A DNA stretch of 64,000 nucleotides, taken from positions 6,696,001-6,760,000 of the forward strand of contig NZ_CP108002.1 in assembly GCF_041435055.1 (NCBI RefSeq), read 5' to 3'. The position numbers and the translations under genes were made by a program. The notes under the pieces are model-generated. The model was not told where the DNA came from, made no database searches, and saw only the letters and a program-made list of their open reading frames with translations. This document shows, one piece after another, positions 16,126 to 24,812 of this stretch; the first letter of the stretch is position 1, and the number at the start of each line of letters is the position of its first letter. This DNA is from Streptomyces sp. NBC_00341. GTDB lineage: Bacteria > Actinomycetota > Actinomycetes > Streptomycetales > Streptomycetaceae.

Positions 16126-16159
16126 CGAGGGGCGGTGGCGTATGCGCCACCGCCCCTCG
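16126..16159. terminator. Terminator of the gluABCD operon (right copy)
   Basis: A perfect 15-bp stem with a TATG loop lies 21 bp beyond the gluD stop. Its sequence is identical to the hairpin at 8131-8164 left of the island. As a symmetrical GC-rich hairpin it may work in both directions. Confidence 0.9.
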
Positions 16160-16180
16160 GGGACTTCTGTTGCTCAGCCG

Positions 16181-17089
16181 TCAGGAGGCGGACGAGTCCA
16201 TGATGACCACCGGCGCACCGACCGTCTCGGGCGCGCCCCCGGGGCCGGTGCCCACGACGGCGCCCGTGCTCTTCTTGGCACGCCGGAGCCGCCGCTCCAG
16301 CCAGCTCGCGAACGAGGTGAGGCTGAAGTTCAGCGCGATGTAGATCACGGCGATGATGGTGAAGCACGCGATGGTGTTGGCGCCGTAGTTCGCTGCCATC
16401 GGCCGGACCGACGCCAGCAGCTCGGGGAAGCTGAGCACCGCGCCACCGAGGGCGGTGTCCTTCACGATCACCACGATCTGACTGACGATCGCCGGGAGCA
16501 TGGCGGTGACCGCCTGCGGCAGCAGTACGAAGACCATGGTCTGGCCCTTGCGCATGCCGATCGCCTTGGCCGCGTCCGTCTGCCCGGAGGGGAGCGTCAG
16601 GATGCCGGCCCGCACGATCTCGGCGAGCACCGATGCGTTGTAGAGCACCAGGCCCGTGATTACCGCGTACAGCAGCCGGGTCTCCGGGTCGAGCTCGGTG
16701 TACTCGGAGTACGCCTGGTTCGCGATGACCATCAGGATCAGAACCGGGATGGCGCGGAAGAACTCCACGACCACAGCGGAAGGCGCTCGCATCCACCGGT
16801 GCTCCGAGAGCCGGCCGATCCCGAACAGCGCACCCAGCGGCAGCGCGATGATCAGGGCGAAGAACGCCGCCTTGATCGTGTTCTGGAAGCCCGGCCAGAT
16901 GAACGTCTCCCACGGCTGGGAGCTGGTGAAGAAGGGCTTCCACTTGATCCAGTCGAGCTGGTGCTTCGACGCGAGACCGTCGTACACCCACCACACCACG
17001 GCCGCGGCGACGAGCACGAACAGGACGGTGTAGAGGATGTTCCGCCGCTTGGCGCGTGGCCCCTGGGCGTCATAGAGGACGGAACTCAT
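16181..17089 (-). CDS. gluD: Glutamate ABC transporter permease GluD
   Basis: The 302-residue HisM/GlnP-type permease has about five membrane segments (VLFVLVAAAVVWWVYDGL near the N-terminus, FFALIIALPLGALFGIG, LLYAVITGLVLYNASVLAEI and others). The EAA loop is seen as LAEIVRAGILTLPSGQTDAA and AIGMRKGQTMVFVLLPQAV. It overlaps gluC by 4 bp (ATGA). The C-terminal tail after RRAKKST is soluble and variable; this tail is the part that differs from the truncated copy at 8125-8340. With GluC it forms the membrane channel for glutamate uptake driven by GluA. Confidence 0.94.
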   Translation of the reverse strand: MSSVLYDAQGPRAKRRNILYTVLFVLVAAAVVWWVYDGLASKHQLDWIKWKPFFTSSQPWETFIWPGFQNTIKAAFFALIIALPLGALFGIGRLSEHRWMRAPSAVVVEFFRAIPVLILMVIANQAYSEYTELDPETRLLYAVITGLVLYNASVLAEIVRAGILTLPSGQTDAAKAIGMRKGQTMVFVLLPQAVTAMLPAIVSQIVVIVKDTALGGAVLSFPELLASVRPMAANYGANTIACFTIIAVIYIALNFSLTSFASWLERRLRRAKKSTGAVVGTGPGGAPETVGAPVVIMDSSAS

Positions 17090-17751
17090 CGCTTCACCGC
17101 CACCTTCTTGCTCACCCAGCCGAGGATGAGGCCGGTCGGGAGGGTCAGAACGATGAATCCGAAGGCGAAGACGGCAGAGATGAGGATCAGCTGCGCCTCG
17201 TTCTCGATCATGCCCTTCATCAAGTACGAAGCTTCCATGACTCCGATCGCGGAAGCGACCGTGGTGTTCTTCGTCAGAGCGATGAGGACGTTGGACAGCG
17301 GATTGACCACCGACCGGAACGCCTGCGGAAGGATGATCAGCCGCAGAACCTGGGTGAAGCTCAGGCCGAGGGCACGTGCCGCCTCGGCCTGACCGACCGG
17401 CACCGTGTTGATCCCGGACCGCAGCGCCTCGCACACGAAGGCGGCGGTGTAGGCGCTCAGGGCAAGTACCGCGAGACGGAAGTTTACGTCCGTGATCTCG
17501 GACGCGCCGAGGCTGATGTTGAGCGTCGAGTACAGCCCCAGAGAGGAGAACACAATGATCACGGTCAGTGGAATGTTCCGGACCACGTTCACATAGCCGG
17601 TCGCGAAACCGCGCATCAGGGGGACCGGGCTGACCTTCATGCCGGCCAGCAGCGTTCCCCATATGAGGGAGCCGAGGGCGGAGTAGACGGTGAGTTGCAC
17701 CGTCACCCAGAAGGCCCCCAGCAGGTCGTAACCATCAAGAAAGTCGAACAC
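17086..17751 (-). CDS. gluC: Glutamate ABC transporter permease GluC
   Basis: The 221-residue inner-membrane permease belongs to the polar amino acid uptake family. AFWVTVQLTVYSALGSLIWG is the first membrane segment, and the EAA-type loop is seen in CEALRSGINTVPVGQAEAAR with ALGLSFTQVLRLIILPQAF. It overlaps gluD by 4 bp and follows gluB after a 75-bp gap that contains a strong hairpin, which may set a lower level of permease than of binding protein. Confidence 0.94.
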   Translation of the reverse strand: MFDFLDGYDLLGAFWVTVQLTVYSALGSLIWGTLLAGMKVSPVPLMRGFATGYVNVVRNIPLTVIIVFSSLGLYSTLNISLGASEITDVNFRLAVLALSAYTAAFVCEALRSGINTVPVGQAEAARALGLSFTQVLRLIILPQAFRSVVNPLSNVLIALTKNTTVASAIGVMEASYLMKGMIENEAQLILISAVFAFGFIVLTLPTGLILGWVSKKVAVKR

Positions 17752-17783
17752 GATCTCCCGCGCTTCCGCGTGTAGGAGGGCAC

Positions 17784-17811
17784 GGCGCGCCGCCGTCAGT
17801 GGCGGCGCGCC
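17784..17811. terminator. Hairpin between gluB and gluC (partial terminator or mRNA processing stem)
   Basis: A perfect 11-bp GC-only stem (GGCGCGCCGCC, 6-nt loop GTCAGT, complementary arm) lies between the binding-protein and permease genes. No T-run follows on the minus strand. In binding-protein operons such stems often protect the upstream message and reduce read-through; that role is inferred here. Confidence 0.75.
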
Positions 17812-17825
17812 CGGTCAGCCCTGCT

Positions 17826-18668
17826 TCACTTGACGACGTTGCCGATCTTGGGGGCGGGCTCGTTCTTGTAGTTCGCCGGGCCGAAGTTGGCCTTCACGGC
17901 CTTCTCCCACGAACCGTCCGAGACCATCTTGGTCAGCGCGTCGTTGATCTTCTTCTTGAGGTCGGCGTCGCCCTTCTTCAGGCCGATGCCGTAGTTCTCG
18001 TTGGTCATCTTGAGGCCGGCCAGCTTGAACTTGCCCTTGTTGGCGTCCTGCGAGGCGTAGCCGGCCAGGATGCTGTCGTCCGTGGTCAGCGCGTCAACGG
18101 CCTTGTTCTCCAAGCCGGTCAGGCACTCCGAGTAGCCGCCGTACTCCTGGAGCTGCGCCTTCGGGGCCAGGGTGTCGTGGATGTTCTGCGCCGAGGTCGA
18201 GCCGGTGACCGAGCAGAGCTTCTTGTTGTTCAGGTCCTTCGCCGACTTGATCGAGGTGTCGTCCGCGCGGACCAGGATGTCCTGGTGGGCGAGGAGGTAC
18301 GGACCCGCGAAGTCGACCTTCTTCAGCCGCTCGTCGTTGATCGAGTAGGAGGCGGCGATGAACTTCACGTCACCGCGGTCGATCGACGTCTCGCGGTCGG
18401 CGCTCTTGGTCTCCTTGAACTCGATGTTCTTGGCGTCGTAGCCGAGTTCCTTGGCGACGTACGTGGCGACATCGACGTCGAAGCCGGTGAACTTGCCGTC
18501 CGGCGTCTTCAGGCCGATACCCGGCTGGTCGATCTTGATGCCGATGGTGATCTTCTTGCCGCCGCCCGAGCCGGACGAATCGTCCTTGTCGTCGGAGCCA
18601 CAGGCGGTGGCGGTCAGAGCGAGGGCGAGCACGGCGGCCGAGGCGGCAGTGACCTTACGAAGCTGCAT
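17826..18668 (-). CDS. gluB: Glutamate-binding lipoprotein GluB
   Basis: The 280-residue periplasmic-type binding protein (SBP_bac_3) has a lipoprotein signal: MQLRKVTAASAAVLALALTA followed by TACG, with the lipid-modified Cys at residue 23. A Ser/Gly-rich linker follows, then the ligand-binding core (IGIKIDQPGIGLKTPDGKFT, GFDVDVATYVAKELGY). The LCSVTGSTSAQNI loop is in the region that binds the amino-acid alpha-carboxylate in this family. It captures extracellular glutamate and delivers it to GluCD. A small 6-bp stem (18707-18724) lies between gluA and gluB. Confidence 0.94.
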   Translation of the reverse strand: MQLRKVTAASAAVLALALTATACGSDDKDDSSGSGGGKKITIGIKIDQPGIGLKTPDGKFTGFDVDVATYVAKELGYDAKNIEFKETKSADRETSIDRGDVKFIAASYSINDERLKKVDFAGPYLLAHQDILVRADDTSIKSAKDLNNKKLCSVTGSTSAQNIHDTLAPKAQLQEYGGYSECLTGLENKAVDALTTDDSILAGYASQDANKGKFKLAGLKMTNENYGIGLKKGDADLKKKINDALTKMVSDGSWEKAVKANFGPANYKNEPAPKIGNVVK

Positions 18669-18737
18669 GTTGAAATTCCCTAGAGTTGACGCGATGTGAG
18701 TGATCAGCCGGTCCGGAAACCGGCGCTGAAGGCTCCA

Positions 18738-19526
18738 TCAGTGGTGAAGGATCTTCGACAGGAAGTCCTTGGCCCGGTCACTGCGCGGGTTGCTGAAGAA
18801 CTGGTCGGGCACGGCCTCTTCGACGATCTTCCCGTCCGCCATGAAGATGACCCGGTTCGCCGCGGAGCGGGCGAAACCCATCTCATGGGTGACGACGACC
18901 ATGGTCATGCCCTCGCGGGCGAGCTGCTGCATGACCTCCAGCACCTCGTTGATCATCTCCGGGTCGAGCGCGGAGGTCGGCTCGTCGAACAGCATGACCT
19001 TGGGGTCCATCGCCAACGCCCGTGCGATCGCCACGCGTTGCTGCTGACCGCCGGAGAGCTGCGACGGGTACTTGTCGGCCTGGGTCCCCACGCCCACCCG
19101 GTCGAGCAGCGAACGCGCCTTGTCCTCGGCCGCCTTCTTCTCCGTCTTGCGGACCTTGAGCTGGCCCAGCATCACGTTCTCGAGCACCGTCTTGTGGGCG
19201 AAGAGATTGAACGACTGGAAGACCATGCCGACATCGGCACGCAGCCGCGCCAGCTCCTTGCCCTCCTCGGGCAGGGGCTTCCCGTCGATCGAGATCGCGC
19301 CCGAGTCGATCGTCTCCAAGCGGTTGATCGTGCGGCACAGCGTGGACTTCCCGGACCCCGAAGGCCCGATGACGACCACGACCTCGCCACTGGCGATCGT
19401 CAGGTCGATGTCCTGGAGCACATGCAGCGCGCCGAAGTGCTTGTTGACGTTGCTCAGCACGACCAGGTCGCCGCCGGCCGCGGGTGCAGCGTCCTCGGCG
19501 CCCTTGGTCACTGAAACTCCGCTCAT
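18738..19526 (-). CDS. gluA: Glutamate ABC transporter ATPase GluA
   Basis: The 262-residue ABC ATPase of the GlnQ type carries [20 protein letters not shown] (Walker A), [11 protein letters not shown] (Q-loop), [16 protein letters not shown] (signature), [12 protein letters not shown] (Walker B) and [10 protein letters not shown] (H-loop). The N-terminal ~20 residues are a non-conserved extension. It is the first gene of gluABCD, with GAGGAGGACGGAG just upstream as ribosome-binding site. Confidence 0.95.
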   Translation of the reverse strand: MSGVSVTKGAEDAAPAAGGDLVVLSNVNKHFGALHVLQDIDLTIASGEVVVVIGPSGSGKSTLCRTINRLETIDSGAISIDGKPLPEEGKELARLRADVGMVFQSFNLFAHKTVLENVMLGQLKVRKTEKKAAEDKARSLLDRVGVGTQADKYPSQLSGGQQQRVAIARALAMDPKVMLFDEPTSALDPEMINEVLEVMQQLAREGMTMVVVTHEMGFARSAANRVIFMADGKIVEEAVPDQFFSNPRSDRAKDFLSKILHH

Positions 19527-19875
19527 CGGCTTTTTGCTCCGTCCTCCTCGGTTGGCAAGGACCTTAGTGACGCAGTGCGACCAGCGTCATTACATCTGAG
19601 CGGAAATTGAGCATAACGATCCGGCCGCAACCGGACACTCCGCGTGAACGGGACGTCACGCGGGCCGTCCCGGCGTACCGGGTGCATAACGGAAACATGG
19701 ATGCAACCGGAAGGCACTTGACTGGCCCACCGGTCATCGGAGTGGATGCCCTGGTACACCCTGACGTGAAACGCCTCGATACGGGGAAGTGACCAGGGGT
19801 CTACGCGACCGCACCGACGCCACATCTGCCGGCACCACGAGATTTACCGGCACCGCGACTCCGGAGAGGGGGCCC
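19527..19875. other. Divergent regulatory region between gluA and the response-regulator gene
   Basis: About 350 bp without a supported gene. On the minus strand a TATGCT (19610-19615 on the + coordinate) about 85 bp upstream of gluA is a possible -10, but its -35 is poor. Toward the response regulator only the ribosome-binding site GGAGAGGGGG is clear. Gene order here fits the known streptomycete arrangement with a two-component system divergent from gluABCD; the sequence itself does not show whether that system controls glutamate uptake. Confidence 0.4.
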
Positions 19876-20568
19876 ATGAGGCTGCTGCTCGTCGAGGACG
19901 ACAACCACGTCGCCGCCGCCCTGTCCGCCATCCTCGGCCGGCACGGCTTCAAGGTGGTGCACGCCCGCAGCGGCGAGGAGGCCCTCCAGGCCCTCCTCCC
20001 CACGGACGCGGAGCCCTTCGGAGTCGTACTCCTGGATCTCGGGCTGCCCGACCAGGACGGCTACGAGGTGTGCGGGAAGATCCGCAAGCGCAGTGCCGTA
20101 CCGGTGATCATGGTGACCGCGCGGGCCGACGTCCGCTCGCGCATCCACGGGCTGAACCTCGGCGCGGACGACTACGTGACCAAGCCGTACGACACCGGCG
20201 AGCTCCTCGCCCGTATCCACGCCGTCAGCCGGCGCAAGCCCGCCGCGGAGGACACCGGGCCCACGCCCGTCGCCGCGCTGCGGCTGGGCCATGTGCACAT
20301 CGAGCTGCCCACCCGCCGGGTCAGCGTCGACGGCAGCGAAGTCCAGCTCACCCGCAAGGAGTTCGACCTGCTCGCGCTCCTCGCGCAGCGGCCCGGCGTG
20401 GTGTTCCGCCGGGAGCAGATCATCAGCGAGGTCTGGCGTACGAGCTGGGAGGGGACGGGGCGCACGCTTGAGGTGCACGTCGCCTCCCTGCGCGCCAAGC
20501 TGCGGCTGCCCGCCCTGATCGAGACCGTGCGCGGGGTCGGCTACCGCCTCGTCGCCCCGTCCGCGTAG
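19876..20568 (+). CDS. OmpR-family response regulator
   Basis: The 230-residue regulator starts at ATG 19876 behind GGAGAGGGGG. The receiver domain (1-120) has the acidic pair EDD at 7-9, the phospho-acceptor Asp54 in VVLLDLGLPDQDGYEV and the conserved Lys103 in YVTKPYDTGELLARI. The C-terminal winged helix (about 135-228) has LTRKEFDLLALLAQRPGVVF, TLEVHVASLRAKL and VRGVGYRLV. It is followed 15 bp later by the histidine kinase, its presumed partner. Confidence 0.95.
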   Translation: MRLLLVEDDNHVAAALSAILGRHGFKVVHARSGEEALQALLPTDAEPFGVVLLDLGLPDQDGYEVCGKIRKRSAVPVIMVTARADVRSRIHGLNLGADDYVTKPYDTGELLARIHAVSRRKPAAEDTGPTPVAALRLGHVHIELPTRRVSVDGSEVQLTRKEFDLLALLAQRPGVVFRREQIISEVWRTSWEGTGRTLEVHVASLRAKLRLPALIETVRGVGYRLVAPSA

Positions 20569-20583
20569 AGGCGTACGTCTCCG

Positions 20584-21978
20584 GTGCGTACCAGGCTGCT
20601 TCCGCTGCTCATCGTTCTCATGGCGAGTGTCCTGCTCGCGCTCGGTTTCCCGCTGGCCGTCAGTGTGGCCGCCGCCCAGCAGCAGGGCGTCGTGATCGAC
20701 CGGATCGACGACACGGCCCGTTTCGCCGCACTCGCCCAGTTCATCACCGAGCGCACCAACGGCTACGACGAGCGGCAGCGCACGCTCCAGACCGAACTGG
20801 AGACGTACGACGCGGTGTACGGCATCCGGGCGGGTGTCTTCTACCGCGACGACTCCGCGATGGCGAAGGCCCCGGGCGACTGGCGGCTGCCGGTCGAGGG
20901 GGAGGGCCGGGAGGCGTTCAACGAGGCGCTGCTCGGCCGGCGCAGCCACGATCCGCCGCAGGTCTGGCCCTGGCAGGACGGCCGGGTGGTCGTCGCCTCG
21001 CCCGTCGTGCGCGACGGCGACGTGGTCGCCGTCGTCGTCACCGACTCACCCACCGCGCAGATGCGTTCCGACACGCTGCGCGGCTGGCTGGTGATCGCGG
21101 CGGGCGAGGTGGTCGCGATGCTGGTGGCCGTCGGTGCGGCGATCCGGCTCACCGGCTGGGTCCTGCTCCCGGTGCGGACCCTGGACGTCGCCGCCCACGA
21201 CATCGCCAGCGGCCGGATGCGGTCCCGGGTGGCGGCGTCCGGCGGACCGCCGGAACTCAGGCGGCTGGCCCGTTCGTTCAACGAGATGGCCGACAACGTC
21301 GAGGACGTGCTGGAACAGCAGCGCGCCTTCGTCGCGGACGCCTCGCACCAGTTGCGCAATCCGCTGGCCGCGCTGCTGCTCCGGATCGAGCTGCTCGCCC
21401 TCGAACTCCCGGAGGGCAACGAGGAGATCGCCTCGGTGCGCACGGAGGGAAAGCGCCTCGGCCAGGTCCTCGACGATCTGCTCGACCTGGCCCTGGCCGA
21501 ACACGCAGAGGCCGATCTCCAGCTCACCGACATCGGCGCCCTCACGGCCGAACGCGTGCTCTCCTGGCGTCCGGTGGCCGAGGAGAAGGGGGTCAGGCTC
21601 CGGACGGACGGCACCCCCGCCGCCACCGCCTGGGCGGACCCCATAGCCCTGTCCAGCGCACTCGACGCCATCATCGACAACGCCCTCAAGTTCACCCCCG
21701 CCCAGGAGGAGGTCCGGGTCACGGTCGCCTCCGCCGGCGCATGCGTCACGGTGGCCGTCGCGGACCGCGGACCCGGCCTCACCGAGCAGGAGCTGGAGCG
21801 CGTCGGAGACCGCTTCTGGCGCAGCTCGCAGCACCAGAACATACGGGGTTCCGGCCTGGGCCTCTCCATCTCGAAGGCCCTCCTCGCCGCGAGCCGAGGC
21901 ACCATCGCCTACGAACGCCACGAACCGCACGGGCTCCGGGTGACGGTCTCTGTGCCCCGCAACGGGCCGCACGGCTGA
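20584..21978 (+). CDS. Membrane sensor histidine kinase
   Basis: The 464-residue kinase starts with GTG 15 bp after the response-regulator gene. Membrane helices lie at about 5-32 (LLPLLIVLMASVLLALGFPL) and 163-188, with a ~130-residue extracellular sensor domain between them. A HAMP segment follows (LPVRTLDVAAHDIASGRM). The phospho-acceptor His is in DASHQLRNPLAALLLR, and the ATPase domain shows DNALKFTP (N-box), DRGPGLTEQE (G1) and GSGLGLSISKALL (G2). The downstream gene, facing it, encodes a TAXI-type solute receptor that might be part of the sensing mechanism or its target. Confidence 0.95.
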   Translation: MRTRLLPLLIVLMASVLLALGFPLAVSVAAAQQQGVVIDRIDDTARFAALAQFITERTNGYDERQRTLQTELETYDAVYGIRAGVFYRDDSAMAKAPGDWRLPVEGEGREAFNEALLGRRSHDPPQVWPWQDGRVVVASPVVRDGDVVAVVVTDSPTAQMRSDTLRGWLVIAAGEVVAMLVAVGAAIRLTGWVLLPVRTLDVAAHDIASGRMRSRVAASGGPPELRRLARSFNEMADNVEDVLEQQRAFVADASHQLRNPLAALLLRIELLALELPEGNEEIASVRTEGKRLGQVLDDLLDLALAEHAEADLQLTDIGALTAERVLSWRPVAEEKGVRLRTDGTPAATAWADPIALSSALDAIIDNALKFTPAQEEVRVTVASAGACVTVAVADRGPGLTEQELERVGDRFWRSSQHQNIRGSGLGLSISKALLAASRGTIAYERHEPHGLRVTVSVPRNGPHG

Positions 21979-22041
21979 GCGGGCTGCGCGGGCTGAGCGG
22001 AGCCCGCTGCGCGGACCGCACGGCGGCCCGGTCCGGCGGAC

Positions 22042-23043
22042 TCAGGGCTTGACCGAGCGGTAGTAGCGCTTGGCCCCTTCGTGCAGCGGCAACGGATCGG
22101 TGTAGATCGCGGTCCGCAGATCCACCAGCTGCGCGGCGTGCACCTCACGCCCGATGCGGTCCCGGCTGTCGATCACGGTCCGGGTGAAGGCCTCGGTCAT
22201 CGCCGGATCCGTACGGTCGGTGGTCACCAGCACGTTGGCGACCGCCACGGTCGGCACGGCCTGGCCCTGCTGCGCGTTGCGGTAGGCGTCCGCGGGCATC
22301 ACGGCCGAGCGGTAGTAGCGGGTGGAGCCGCCCGCCGCCTGCAGCTGCTTGATCAGCGTGTCCTCCAGCGGGACCAGCCGGATCGCGAACCGGTCGGAGA
22401 GGTCCGCCACCGCGGTGGTCGGCAGCCCCCCGGACCAGAAGAACGCGTCGAGTTTGCCGTCCTCCAGGAGCTTGGGCACGGTGTCGATGCCGGCCGGTAT
22501 CGCCGTCATGTCGTCGACCGGGTCCAGGCCGGCGGCCGTGATCAACCGGTCCGCGACCAGCCGTACCCCGGAGCCCGGCTGGCCGACCGCGACCTTCTTG
22601 CCGCGCAGGTCGGAGACCTTGCGGATCTCCGAGTTCCGGTCCACGACCAGCTGGATGTAGTCGTCGTAGAGCCGGACACAGCCGCGCAGCCGCTCGGCGC
22701 CCGGCTTGCCGTCCCGCAGATAGGTGGCCACGGCGTCGGTGGTCGCGATGGTGAAATCGGCCTTGCCCGTCGCCACCCGGGCGAGGTTCTGCTGAGATCC
22801 CTCGCTGGTCTGCAGTTCTATCGACACATCGGGCAGATCCTTGGCCAGCGCGCCCCTCAGCCGCTCGCCGTAGCGCTGGTAGACACCACTGCGGACGCCG
22901 GTGCTGAACGACAGGTTCCCGGTCGGTGCGGAATCCCCGAGCGGGAGCAGCCACCACATGATGAGCCCGAGCACGACGACGAGGGCGGCGCCCGCCCGCA
23001 GGGAACGACGCCGGCCGATTCGGGACAGAGCCGCCGGGACCAT
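22042..23043 (-). CDS. TAXI-family TRAP-type solute-binding protein, membrane-anchored
   Basis: The ATG at 23043 gives 333 residues with an N-terminal membrane anchor ([20 protein letters not shown]) and no lipobox. The ligand-binding domain shows the TAXI features [37 protein letters not shown] and [24 protein letters not shown] proteins feed TRAP transporters for glutamate-like or dicarboxylate ligands, but no DctQM-type permease gene is in the window, so this is an orphan receptor. It is convergent with the two-component genes, a pairing I associate with streptomycetes. It may deliver ligand information to the kinase; that is inference. Confidence 0.87.
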   Translation of the reverse strand: MVPAALSRIGRRRSLRAGAALVVVLGLIMWWLLPLGDSAPTGNLSFSTGVRSGVYQRYGERLRGALAKDLPDVSIELQTSEGSQQNLARVATGKADFTIATTDAVATYLRDGKPGAERLRGCVRLYDDYIQLVVDRNSEIRKVSDLRGKKVAVGQPGSGVRLVADRLITAAGLDPVDDMTAIPAGIDTVPKLLEDGKLDAFFWSGGLPTTAVADLSDRFAIRLVPLEDTLIKQLQAAGGSTRYYRSAVMPADAYRNAQQGQAVPTVAVANVLVTTDRTDPAMTEAFTRTVIDSRDRIGREVHAAQLVDLRTAIYTDPLPLHEGAKRYYRSVKP

Positions 23044-23165
23044 GGCGGCGATCCTGCCAGGTGGTTCCCGGCCATGGCCAGGGGTGCCGGTGGATCCGCC
23101 ACCCGGCACAGGGCCGGGGGAACGGTCCGGGAGCCGCCCGCGACGGGAGGTGTCCGGGCAGCGCC

Positions 23166-23171
23166 TACCCT
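23166..23171 (+). promoter_or_regulatory. -10 box placing a leaderless miaB transcript
   Basis: TACCCT lies exactly 12 to 7 bp before the A of the miaB ATG (23178). This spacing puts the transcription start on the start codon. There is no Shine-Dalgarno sequence, which agrees with a leaderless message. Confidence 0.6.
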
Positions 23172-23177
23172 TGTCGC

Positions 23178-24698
23178 ATGAGCAGCGGCAACCGGAGCGA
23201 AGCAGTGGACGTCAGAAAAAGCTACGAGGTGCGCACCTACGGGTGCCAGATGAACGTCCACGACTCCGAGCGGCTGTCGGGTCTGCTGGAGGACGCCGGC
23301 TACGTACGGGCGCCCGAGGGCTCCGACGGGGACGCCGATGTCGTCGTCTTCAACACCTGCGCGGTGCGGGAGAACGCCGACAACAAGCTGTACGGCAACC
23401 TCGGCCGGCTCGCCCCGATGAAGACGAAGCGCCCCGGGATGCAGATCGCGGTCGGCGGCTGCCTCGCCCAGAAGGACCGCGACACCATCGTCCGGCGGGC
23501 GCCCTGGGTCGACGTCGTCTTCGGTACGCACAACATCGGCAAACTGCCCGTGCTGCTGGAGCGCGCCCGCATCCAGGAGGAGGCGCAGATCGAGATCGCC
23601 GAGTCCCTGGAGGCGTTCCCCTCGACGCTCCCCACCCGCCGCGAGTCCGCGTACGCGGCCTGGGTCTCCATCTCCGTCGGCTGCAACAACACCTGCACCT
23701 TCTGCATCGTCCCGGCGCTGCGCGGCAAGGAGAAGGACCGCCGCACCGGCGACATCCTGGCCGAGATCGAGGCCCTGGTCGCGGAGGGCGTCTCCGAGAT
23801 CACCCTGCTCGGCCAGAACGTCAACGCCTACGGCTCCGACATCGGCGACCGGGAGGCCTTCTCCAAGCTGCTGCGCGCCTGCGGACGGATCGAGGGCCTG
23901 GAGCGGGTCCGCTTCACCTCGCCGCACCCGCGCGACTTCACCGACGACGTGATCGCGGCCATGGCCGAGACGCCGAACGTGATGCCGCAGCTGCACATGC
24001 CGATGCAGTCGGGCTCCGACACGATCCTGAAGGCGATGCGGCGTTCCTACCGGCAGGAACGCTTCCTCGGCATCATCGAGAAGGTGCGGGCCGCGATGCC
24101 CGACGCCGCGATCTCCACCGACATCATCGTCGGCTTCCCCGGGGAGACCGAGGAGGACTTCGAGCAGACGATGCACGCGGTCCGCGAGGCGCGCTTCGCC
24201 AACGCCTTCACCTTCCAGTACTCCAAGCGGCCCGGAACCCCGGCCGCCGACATGGACGGGCAGATCCCCAAGGAGGTCGTCCAGGAGCGGTACATGCGCC
24301 TGTCCGTCCTCCAGGAGGAGATCTCCTGGTCGGAGAACAAGAAGCAGGTCGGCCGCACGCTGGACGTCATGGTCGCGGAGGGCGAGGGCCGCAAGGACGG
24401 CGCGACCCACCGGCTCTCCGGCCGCGCCCCCGACAACCGCCTCGTGCACTTCACCAAGCCGGACCAGGACGTACGGCCCGGCGACGTGGTGAGCGTCGAG
24501 ATCAGCTACGCGGCCCCGCACCACCTGCTCGCAGAGGGCGCACCCCTCGCGGTACGGCGGACCCGCTCCGGGGACGCCTGGGAGAAGCGCAACGCCGCCC
24601 CGGCCGCCGCGCCGGCCGGTGTGATGCTGGGCCTGCCCGGTATCGGCGCCCCGGCCCCGCTGCCCGCCGCCTCGGCCCCGGGCTGCGGCTGCGACTGA
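23178..24698 (+). CDS. miaB: tRNA-2-methylthio-N6-dimethylallyladenosine synthase MiaB
   Basis: The 506-residue radical-SAM methylthiotransferase thiomethylates i6A37 in tRNAs. The N-terminal UPF0004 domain holds three cluster Cys ([33 protein letters not shown]); the radical-SAM motif is CNNTCTFC (CxxxCxxC) near residue 172-179; the TRAM domain is in the last ~100 residues ([14 protein letters not shown]...VSVEIS). The C-terminus ends GCGCD after an Ala/Pro stretch, a Cys-rich tail with no known role. MiaA, which makes its i6A substrate, is encoded 1.5 kb downstream. Confidence 0.96.
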   Translation: MSSGNRSEAVDVRKSYEVRTYGCQMNVHDSERLSGLLEDAGYVRAPEGSDGDADVVVFNTCAVRENADNKLYGNLGRLAPMKTKRPGMQIAVGGCLAQKDRDTIVRRAPWVDVVFGTHNIGKLPVLLERARIQEEAQIEIAESLEAFPSTLPTRRESAYAAWVSISVGCNNTCTFCIVPALRGKEKDRRTGDILAEIEALVAEGVSEITLLGQNVNAYGSDIGDREAFSKLLRACGRIEGLERVRFTSPHPRDFTDDVIAAMAETPNVMPQLHMPMQSGSDTILKAMRRSYRQERFLGIIEKVRAAMPDAAISTDIIVGFPGETEEDFEQTMHAVREARFANAFTFQYSKRPGTPAADMDGQIPKEVVQERYMRLSVLQEEISWSENKKQVGRTLDVMVAEGEGRKDGATHRLSGRAPDNRLVHFTKPDQDVRPGDVVSVEISYAAPHHLLAEGAPLAVRRTRSGDAWEKRNAAPAAAPAGVMLGLPGIGAPAPLPAASAPGCGCD

Positions 24699-24712
24699 AC
24701 GGACAGCGGGTC

Positions 24713-24805
24713 GAGCGGCACGTGGTCGCGCAGCCGGTACGCCGAGCGGCACGTGATCGCGCAGCCAGTTCGCCGAGCGGCACGTGGTCGCGCAGCCAGT
24801 ACGCT
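24713..24805. repeat. Three 31-bp tandem repeats forming the promoter region of the LigB-like gene
   Basis: Units 24713-24743, 24744-24774 and 24775-24805 share GAGCGGCACGTG(G/A)TCGCGCAG plus a TACGC-type end, with one to three differences. Each contains the palindrome CACGTG. The third unit ends in TACGCT, which sits 13 bp upstream of the ATG at 24813 and looks like a -10 box. The spacing of CACGTG elements is therefore one per 31 bp (about three helical turns), as in arrayed operator sites. Confidence 0.85.
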
Positions 24806-24812
24806 GCCCACC

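Larger units (their letters stand above)
8125..16332. mobile_element. Accessory island flanked by gluD 3'-end direct repeats
   Basis: Segment 8125-8340 and segment 16120-16332 are direct copies. Both contain the same terminator hairpin and the last ~50 codons of the glutamate permease gene gluD, in the same orientation. Apart from a ~33-bp block covering the final 9-10 codons, only three substitutions were seen. Between the copies lie an IS30-type transposase remnant, tryptophanase, prenyltransferase and conservon genes, all on the minus strand. The intact gluD uses the right copy; the left copy is cut off at 8340, where transposase-like sequence begins. This suggests insertion between an ancestral gluD and the FAD monooxygenase, perhaps by homologous recombination with DNA from another strain. 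No integrase gene is present. Confidence 0.65.

Noticed and set aside
24713..24805. 31-bp direct repeats as a CRISPR array
   Set aside because: Units are contiguous without spacers and no cas genes are present.
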